Origin: Bacilli bacterium
Lineage (GTDB): Bacteria > Bacillota_I > Bacilli_A > RF39 > UBA660
NCBI GenBank assembly: GCA_022791215.1
Contig: JAAVYQ010000020.1
Location: 1-11,176 of the forward strand
Length of the DNA stretch: 11,176 bases
Reading direction: 5' to 3'
The position numbers and the translations under genes are program-made. The notes below the pieces were generated by a model. The model was not told the DNA's origin, searched no databases, and saw only the letters and a list, made by a program, of their open reading frames with translations. The stretch's first letter is position 1, and each line of letters begins with the position of its first letter. Shown here piece by piece: positions 6,888-11,176 of the stretch.

Positions 6888-7064
6888 ATGAAAGTAAAAA
6901 TATTTGATGAATCACACGAAAGTGATTTAGAAGCCAAAGTAAATTCATTTTTAGGAACAATCAAAGATAAAAAAATAATAGACATAAAATATGAAGTAGC
7001 AGTAACGATGTTTTCATCGGAGCAAATATATTGTTTCAGTGCGATGATAATATATTTAGAATAA
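6888..7064 (+). CDS. cse60: Cse60-family sporulation protein, 58 aa
   Basis: The 58-aa product begins MKVKIFDESHESDLEAKVN, contains IIDIKYEVAV (35-44) and ends with EQIYCFSAMIIYLE. This layout (FDE..H..DLE near the start, then DIKY, then QIYCFSA) is that of the small Cse60 family as I remember it. In Bacillus subtilis the cse60 gene is expressed in the mother cell during sporulation, but its molecular function is unknown. The ATG is preceded by GGTGA at a distance of 7 bases, a moderate ribosome site. The stop is followed 9 bases later by the flippase gene, with AAGGAG between them, so the two should be co-transcribed. It has no membrane segment or signal peptide. Identification rests on pattern memory, not on a search. 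Confidence 0.8.
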   Translation: MKVKIFDESHESDLEAKVNSFLGTIKDKKIIDIKYEVAVTMFSSEQIYCFSAMIIYLE

Positions 7065-7073
7065 GGAGTTACA

Positions 7074-8705
7074 ATGAAAAAGAATTCTTTTGTAAGCGGA
7101 ACATTTATAGCGACATTTGCCATAATATTAGTAAAAATATTAGGGATAATATATGTAATACCATTTTACAAAATAATAGGAGAAGATGGAGGAGCGCTTT
7201 ACTCGTACGCATACAATGTATATAACCTATTTCTAAACATATCAACAGCAGGAATACCAATAGCAATTAGCAAAATAATAAGTGAATACAATGCCTTAGA
7301 AATGTATGAAGCAAAAGAAAGGGCATACAAAATAGGAAGAAACATAACATTAATAATATCAATAATAGCATTCTTCTTACTGTTCGTATTTGCTGAAGAA
7401 TTTGCAACACTAATACTAGGAAAAATAAGTGGAGGAAACACAATAAAAGACGTAGGATTTGTAATAAAATCCGTATCCTTTTGTCTACTAATAATACCAT
7501 TTCTATCAGTAACAAAAGGATATATGCAAGGGCACGAATACATAACAGTGCCAAGCATAAGTCAAATAATCGAGCAAATAGTAAGAATAGCAGTAATACT
7601 AATGGGATCATACATAACAATAGAAGTCCTAAACAAAAGTGTAAGTTTAGGAGTAGGAATTGCAGTCTTTGGAGCCTTTCTAGGAGGGGTAGCAGCATAC
7701 ATATACATAAAATATAAAATCCACAAAAACAAAGAAATATTTGAAATAAAAGACAGTCAAAAAAACGAAGTAACAAACAAAGAAATAATAAAAAAAATCG
7801 CAACATATGCAATCCCATTTATAATAGTAAGTGTAGCGACAGACATATATGGTTTAACAGATATGACACTAGTAGTACGAGCAAGTTACAAATTAGGATA
7901 CACAGCAGCCGAAAGCGAAACAATAGCAAGCATAATCGCGACATGGTGTCCCAAAATATGTATGATAATAAATGCGATAGCAATGGGAATGACAGCGAGT
8001 TTAATCCCGCATATAGTCTCATCATTCACAAAAAACAAAATAAAAGAAACAAACAAAAAATTCAATCAAGCGCTAAACATAATCATAATAGTTTCTCTAC
8101 CTTTAGCAATAGGACTTGCCGCATTAAGTGAACCAGTTTATAATATGTTTTATGGTCCAAGCGAATATGGAACACTAATACTAAAATACACAGCATTTCA
8201 ATCAATATTTGCAAGTTTATTCATAATAATGTCGATGGCTTTACAAAGTTTAAACAAATTTAAAGCTGTCTACATAAGCACTATAATAGGATTCATAACA
8301 AACGCTATACTAGACATACCATTAATGTACATGTTTAAACACCTAGGACTACATGCATTTTACGGAGCGATACTAGCGACGATAATAGGATACATAATAT
8401 CCTACATAATAGTACTCTACTCATTAAAGAAAAATCTAAAATTTACATACAAAGAAATAACCCAAACAATAAAAAAAGTAACAGTACCAACAATAGCCAT
8501 GTGCATAACAATAATATTACTAAAAATGATAATAAAAACTGATGTAGAAAGTCGAATAAAAAGTTTAATAATATGTATACCTTATGCGATCATAGGCGGA
8601 ATAACATACATAGGAATATCATATAAAATAGGATTATTAAACGATGTATTAGGAAAAGACTACATAAATAAAATAACTCAAACAATAAAAAATAAAAGGA
8701 AGTGA
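7074..8705 (+). CDS. MurJ/SpoVB-family lipid-linked oligosaccharide flippase (MOP superfamily)
   Basis: The 543-aa protein is almost entirely membrane helices, about 14 by eye. Its N terminus, KNSFVSGTFIATFAIILVKILG, then IPFYKIIGEDGGALY, is the start typical of the YtgP/MurJ and SpoVB group. GYMQGHEYITVPSISQIIEQ (about 157-176) matches the family's conserved GYxQG...ISQxxEQ segment. Members move lipid-linked cell-wall precursors (lipid II) or related polysaccharide units across the membrane; SpoVB acts in spore cortex synthesis. Length fits YtgP (about 544 aa) slightly better than SpoVB, but I cannot separate the two from sequence alone. The ribosome site AAGGAG is 5 bases before the ATG. 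It follows the Cse60 gene by 9 bases and precedes the ABC ATPase by 5 bases, which places it in the middle of the operon. Every Ile codon I checked in the first helix is ATA. Confidence 0.88.
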   Translation: MKKNSFVSGTFIATFAIILVKILGIIYVIPFYKIIGEDGGALYSYAYNVYNLFLNISTAGIPIAISKIISEYNALEMYEAKERAYKIGRNITLIISIIAFFLLFVFAEEFATLILGKISGGNTIKDVGFVIKSVSFCLLIIPFLSVTKGYMQGHEYITVPSISQIIEQIVRIAVILMGSYITIEVLNKSVSLGVGIAVFGAFLGGVAAYIYIKYKIHKNKEIFEIKDSQKNEVTNKEIIKKIATYAIPFIIVSVATDIYGLTDMTLVVRASYKLGYTAAESETIASIIATWCPKICMIINAIAMGMTASLIPHIVSSFTKNKIKETNKKFNQALNIIIIVSLPLAIGLAALSEPVYNMFYGPSEYGTLILKYTAFQSIFASLFIIMSMALQSLNKFKAVYISTIIGFITNAILDIPLMYMFKHLGLHAFYGAILATIIGYIISYIIVLYSLKKNLKFTYKEITQTIKKVTVPTIAMCITIILLKMIIKTDVESRIKSLIICIPYAIIGGITYIGISYKIGLLNDVLGKDYINKITQTIKNKRK

Positions 8706-8710
8706 AGAAG

Positions 8711-9610
8711 ATGTTAAAAGTAGAACACGTAACAAAATACTATGGTGAACACTTAGCAGTAAAAGACTTAAGTTTCACAGTAAAAGAAGGAGAAATATTT
8801 GGACTACTTGGAGTCAATGGAGCAGGAAAAACAACAACATTTAGAATGATAACAGGACTATTAGACAAAACAGAAGGACAAATAACATTCAATGACAAAA
8901 AAGTAGATTACAACATAACAGATCAAATAGGATTCTTAACAGAAGAAAGAAGTTTACTAACAAAACTAACAGTATCAGAACAGGCAAAATTTTATGGAGG
9001 GCTAAAAGGCTTAACTGAAAAAGAAATAGAAGAAAGGCTAGACTATTTACTAGAAAGACTAAAAATATCAGAATACAAAACAAGAAAAATAAAAGAATTA
9101 TCAAAAGGAAACCAACAAAAAGTACAGTTCATAATGGCAATAATAAACAAACCAAAATTATTAATATTAGACGAGCCATTCTCAGGATTAGATCCAATAA
9201 ACATAGAATTATTTAAAGACTTAATACTAGAACTAAAAAAAGAAGGAACAAGTATAATATTTTCATCACACAGAATGGATCACGTAGAATACTTTTGTGA
9301 ATCATTAGTAATACTAGTCAAAGGACAAACAGTATTAAGTGGAAACCTAAAAGAAATAAAAGAATCATATAGAAAGAAAAACATTAGAATAGAAGGAAAC
9401 ATAAACGAAGAAGAATTACTAAAAATAAAAGGTGTAATAAAAATAGAGAAATCAAGTAGTGAATACATAATAAACATAGAAGACCAAAAAGTCATAGAAG
9501 AAGTATTCAAATACATAACAAAATGTAAAAACATAACAAAATTTGTTGTAGAAGAACCTACACTAAATGAAATATTTATTGAGAAAGTAGGTGCATCATA
9601 TGAAAAATAA
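8711..9610 (+). CDS. ABC transporter ATP-binding protein, NatA/YhaQ type
   Basis: This 299-aa ATPase powers the permease encoded next to it. All motifs are intact: Walker A GVNGAGKT (34-41), the signature LSKGNQQ (130-136), Walker B LLILDEP (150-156) with catalytic E155, the D-loop SGLD (158-161) and H187 in SSHRMDH. The Q-loop region reads IGFLTEER (73-80) with no Gln, which is normal for this subgroup. Residues about 215-299 form the C-terminal accessory domain seen in NatA-like proteins. I chose ATG 8711, because MLKVEHVTKYYG is the usual start and AAAGGA lies 10 bases upstream. An in-frame GTG at 8702 has its ribosome site only 1 base away. The gene begins 5 bases after the flippase stop and overlaps the permease by 11 bases. 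Related exporters handle sodium or unknown substrates; the substrate here is unknown. Confidence 0.93.
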   Translation: MLKVEHVTKYYGEHLAVKDLSFTVKEGEIFGLLGVNGAGKTTTFRMITGLLDKTEGQITFNDKKVDYNITDQIGFLTEERSLLTKLTVSEQAKFYGGLKGLTEKEIEERLDYLLERLKISEYKTRKIKELSKGNQQKVQFIMAIINKPKLLILDEPFSGLDPINIELFKDLILELKKEGTSIIFSSHRMDHVEYFCESLVILVKGQTVLSGNLKEIKESYRKKNIRIEGNINEEELLKIKGVIKIEKSSSEYIINIEDQKVIEEVFKYITKCKNITKFVVEEPTLNEIFIEKVGASYEK

Positions 9611-10916
9611 ACTTAAATTATTAGTAAAAGATGGACTAAGAAAAAAACTAAATACGAAATGGTTTAAAATAGTAAACATAATACTATTACTAGCAATACC
9701 GATACTCTTGAATATAGACTCAGTAATAGAAGTATTTGGAGGAGACTTTAAAGATCCAATAACAGTATACATAATTGATGACACAAATATATTATACAAA
9801 GACATAAAAGAATCATATGAAACGACAGGAATAGGAATAGGAGAAAAAGAAGTTGAAATAAAAGAAGCGGACAAATCAATAGATAAACTAAAAAAAGAAA
9901 TGCTAAAAGAAGAGACAAACGACATAATATTAAAACTTCAAAAAACAGATGGAATAATCACTGCAGAAATGACATCATTTGAATATGTTGACGCAATAAC
10001 TTTACAATTACTTACAAATGCTATCAACAATGCAAAAACAAAAATCGCATTGTCAGAAAGTGACATTGACAAAGAAGAATTGGCAAAAATTCAAGCCCCA
10101 GTTGACATAACTAGAATATATCTAAACGATGAACTTGACGAAAACTATGAATTTATAAAATATCTAAGTACAATGTTAATACCTGTATTTATAGTTCCAT
10201 TTTTCTTCCTAATAATAATGGTAATCCAAATGATAGGAGCAGAAATAAATGAAGAAAAATCTTCAAAAAGTATGGAAATAATAATTACTAGTGTATCACC
10301 AAAAATTCATTTCATATCTAAAATGATAACATCTAATTTATATGCAATAGTACAAGCGCTATTATTTGTAGTATACTTTATAATAGGATTATTTATAAGA
10401 ACTAAAATTTCAGGACTTAATCTAACTGAAAGTTTTGGTGATAACATATCAGGAATGATAAAAACATTTATGGAAAGTGGAATGCTAAATGACATATTAA
10501 GAGCAGTACCTTGGGTAATAATAATGTTAGTCTTATCATTTATAGCATACTCACTTCTAGCAGGAATATTAGCATCTATGACAACTAATCAAGAAGATTT
10601 TTCACAATTACAAACACCATTAATGATACTAATAATGGTAGGATATTATATAGCATTAATGGCATCAACATATGAAAAAAGTACATTTATAATAATTTTA
10701 TCAGTAATACCATTCTTATCTTCAATAATCGCACCAGTCTTATTAATAATAGGCCAAATAGGAATAGTAGAAATATTAATTTCAATACTAATGTTAATAC
10801 TAACAATATTCTTATTACTAAAATATGGACTTAGAATTTACAAAGTAGGAATACTAAACTATAGTTCAGAAGGTTTATGGAAAAAAATGTGGAAATCTAT
10901 GAAATCTAAAGATTAG
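9600..10916 (+). CDS. ABC-2 type transporter permease, NatB/YhaP type
   Basis: The 438-aa protein has a first membrane helix at about 22-39 and a large extracytoplasmic domain (about 40-187). Clustered helices follow at about 190-213, 245-266, 304-327, 340-356, 362-384 and 388-407. The stretch EINEEKSSKSMEIIITSVSP (215-234) is the conserved segment after the second helix in NatB-like exporters, where the permease contacts its ATPase. It should form an efflux pump with the preceding ATPase. ATG 9600 is preferred: AGGTG (9588-9592) lies 7 bases before it, whereas the in-frame GTG at 9591 is itself part of that ribosome site. The 11-base overlap with the ATPase gene suggests translational coupling. 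Its 3' end holds a likely promoter for the tRNA gene. It ends with TAG 13 bases before the tRNA. Confidence 0.92.
   Translation: MKNKLKLLVKDGLRKKLNTKWFKIVNIILLLAIPILLNIDSVIEVFGGDFKDPITVYIIDDTNILYKDIKESYETTGIGIGEKEVEIKEADKSIDKLKKEMLKEETNDIILKLQKTDGIITAEMTSFEYVDAITLQLLTNAINNAKTKIALSESDIDKEELAKIQAPVDITRIYLNDELDENYEFIKYLSTMLIPVFIVPFFFLIIMVIQMIGAEINEEKSSKSMEIIITSVSPKIHFISKMITSNLYAIVQALLFVVYFIIGLFIRTKISGLNLTESFGDNISGMIKTFMESGMLNDILRAVPWVIIMLVLSFIAYSLLAGILASMTTNQEDFSQLQTPLMILIMVGYYIALMASTYEKSTFIIILSVIPFLSSIIAPVLLIIGQIGIVEILISILMLILTIFLLLKYGLRIYKVGILNYSSEGLWKKMWKSMKSKD
10837..10865 (+). promoter_or_regulatory. Promoter for tRNA-Leu inside the permease gene
   Basis: TTTACA (10837-10842) and TATAGT (10860-10865) each match 5 of 6 consensus positions with a 17-base spacer. 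Transcription would start near 10872, leaving a tRNA leader of about 58 nt. Confidence 0.55.
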
Positions 10917-10929
10917 ATTTCTTCTAAAT

Positions 10930-11015
10930 GTGAGTGTGGTGGAATTGGTAGACACGCACGCTTGAGGGGCGTGTGACATTTAGTCATGAGAGTTCAAATC
11001 TCTTCGCTCGCACCA
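10930..11015 (+). tRNA. tRNA-Leu (anticodon GAG)
   Basis: The 86-nt cloverleaf has acceptor strands GTGAGTG (10930-10936) and CGCTCGC (11005-11011) with two G-U pairs. The D stem is GTG/CAC, and the anticodon stem is CACGC/GCGTG around loop TTGAGGG, giving anticodon GAG (10964-10966). A long variable arm (TGAC...GTCA, 10974-10986), typical of class II tRNA-Leu, follows. The T stem and loop are GAGAG-TTCAAAT-CTCTT. Discriminator A and an encoded CCA (11013-11015) end it. It reads CUC and, by wobble, CUU. Confidence 0.97.
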
Positions 11016-11060
11016 GATTGATAGGAAACTCGAACTTTTAATTCGAGAGTAATAAATATT

Positions 11061-11086
11061 AACTAGAAGTACCGTCTAGTTTTTTT
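11061..11086 (+). terminator. Intrinsic terminator after tRNA-Leu
   Basis: AACTAGA (11061-11067) pairs perfectly with TCTAGTT (11075-11081) around a 7-base loop, within a run of seven T (11080-11086). A second short hairpin, CTCGAA/TTCGAG (11029-11047), lies between the tRNA and this terminator and may mark the processed 3' trailer. Confidence 0.88.
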
Positions 11087-11112
11087 GTTATTTGAGAATG
11101 GAAGTGATGAGT

Positions 11113-11176
11113 ATGGATGTTGTTAAGGAATTAGAGTTTGATAAGGAAGTTTTAAAAAGGATTGAAATGATATGTA
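11113..11176 (+). CDS. Start of an unidentified gene, cut by the window end
   Basis: An open frame runs to the end of the window with N terminus MDVVKELEFDKEVLKRIEMI. ATG 11113 has GGAAG (11100-11104) 8 bases upstream and is preferred. ATGs at 11107 and 11098 are in the same frame and also possible. It is charged and helical with no signal peptide. Base use is unlike the genes before it: 11101-11160 contains no C at all and is G- and T-rich. About 21 residues are too few to assign a family. Confidence 0.55.
   Translation, partial: MDVVKELEFDKEVLKRIEMIC

Noticed and set aside
7267..7818. Long - strand open frame of 183 codons opposite the flippase gene
   Set aside because: It has leucine-rich low-complexity composition arising from the ATA-rich opposite strand, no ribosome site, and complete overlap with a clear gene.
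8702..8710. GTG 8702 as the start of the ABC ATPase
   Set aside because: The ribosome site would be 1 base away, and ATG 8711 has proper spacing and the family-typical N terminus.
1..11176. CRISPR array, insertion sequence, phage or TGA-reading genetic code
   Set aside because: I saw no regular direct repeats and no transposase or integrase motifs. TGA ends the flippase gene normally, so the standard code applies.

Overview
The window is a very AT-rich stretch with classic Firmicutes signals: GGAGG-type ribosome sites, a T-box leader, intrinsic terminators ending in U runs, a Cse60-type sporulation gene and the standard genetic code (TAA, TAG and TGA all end genes). I infer a spore-forming or formerly spore-forming member of the Clostridia, probably an uncultured host-associated lineage. 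Species cannot be told from the sequence. Nearly everything is on the + strand; only one small gene near the left end is on the - strand.

Layout. (1) 52-470: an unrecognised 123-aa protein on the - strand with its own terminator. (2) 588-3002: a glycoside hydrolase family 31 (GH31) homologue that keeps the fold motifs but appears to have lost its catalytic acidic residues. (3) 3003-3477: a non-coding region with a terminator, a near-consensus promoter and a tRNA-Leu-type T-box leader (specifier CUU). (4) 3478-6667: a T-box-controlled pair, a small three-helix membrane protein overlapping leuS. The leucyl-tRNA synthetase carries a complete Nudix hydrolase domain inserted in its editing (CP1) region. 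(5) 6668-6887: a terminator, an isolated promoter and Shine-Dalgarno sequence without a gene, and an extended -10 promoter. (6) 6888-10916: a tight operon of a Cse60-like protein, a MurJ/SpoVB-type lipid flippase, and a NatA/NatB-type ABC exporter (ATPase plus permease). (7) 10930-11015: tRNA-Leu(GAG), with a terminator and the start of another gene that runs off the window.

How the parts relate. The T-box leader should sense uncharged tRNA-Leu and raise expression of LeuRS and the membrane protein. The tRNA-Leu(GAG) at the right end can read the CUU specifier and has the A discriminator base that fits the T-box bulge. The cse60-flippase-ABC operon looks like an envelope or spore-envelope unit; this is inferred from gene families and spacing only.

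The items most worth a second look are the Nudix insertion in LeuRS, the catalytically altered GH31 protein, the membrane protein embedded in the leuS transcription unit, and the unusual terminator geometry of the T-box.
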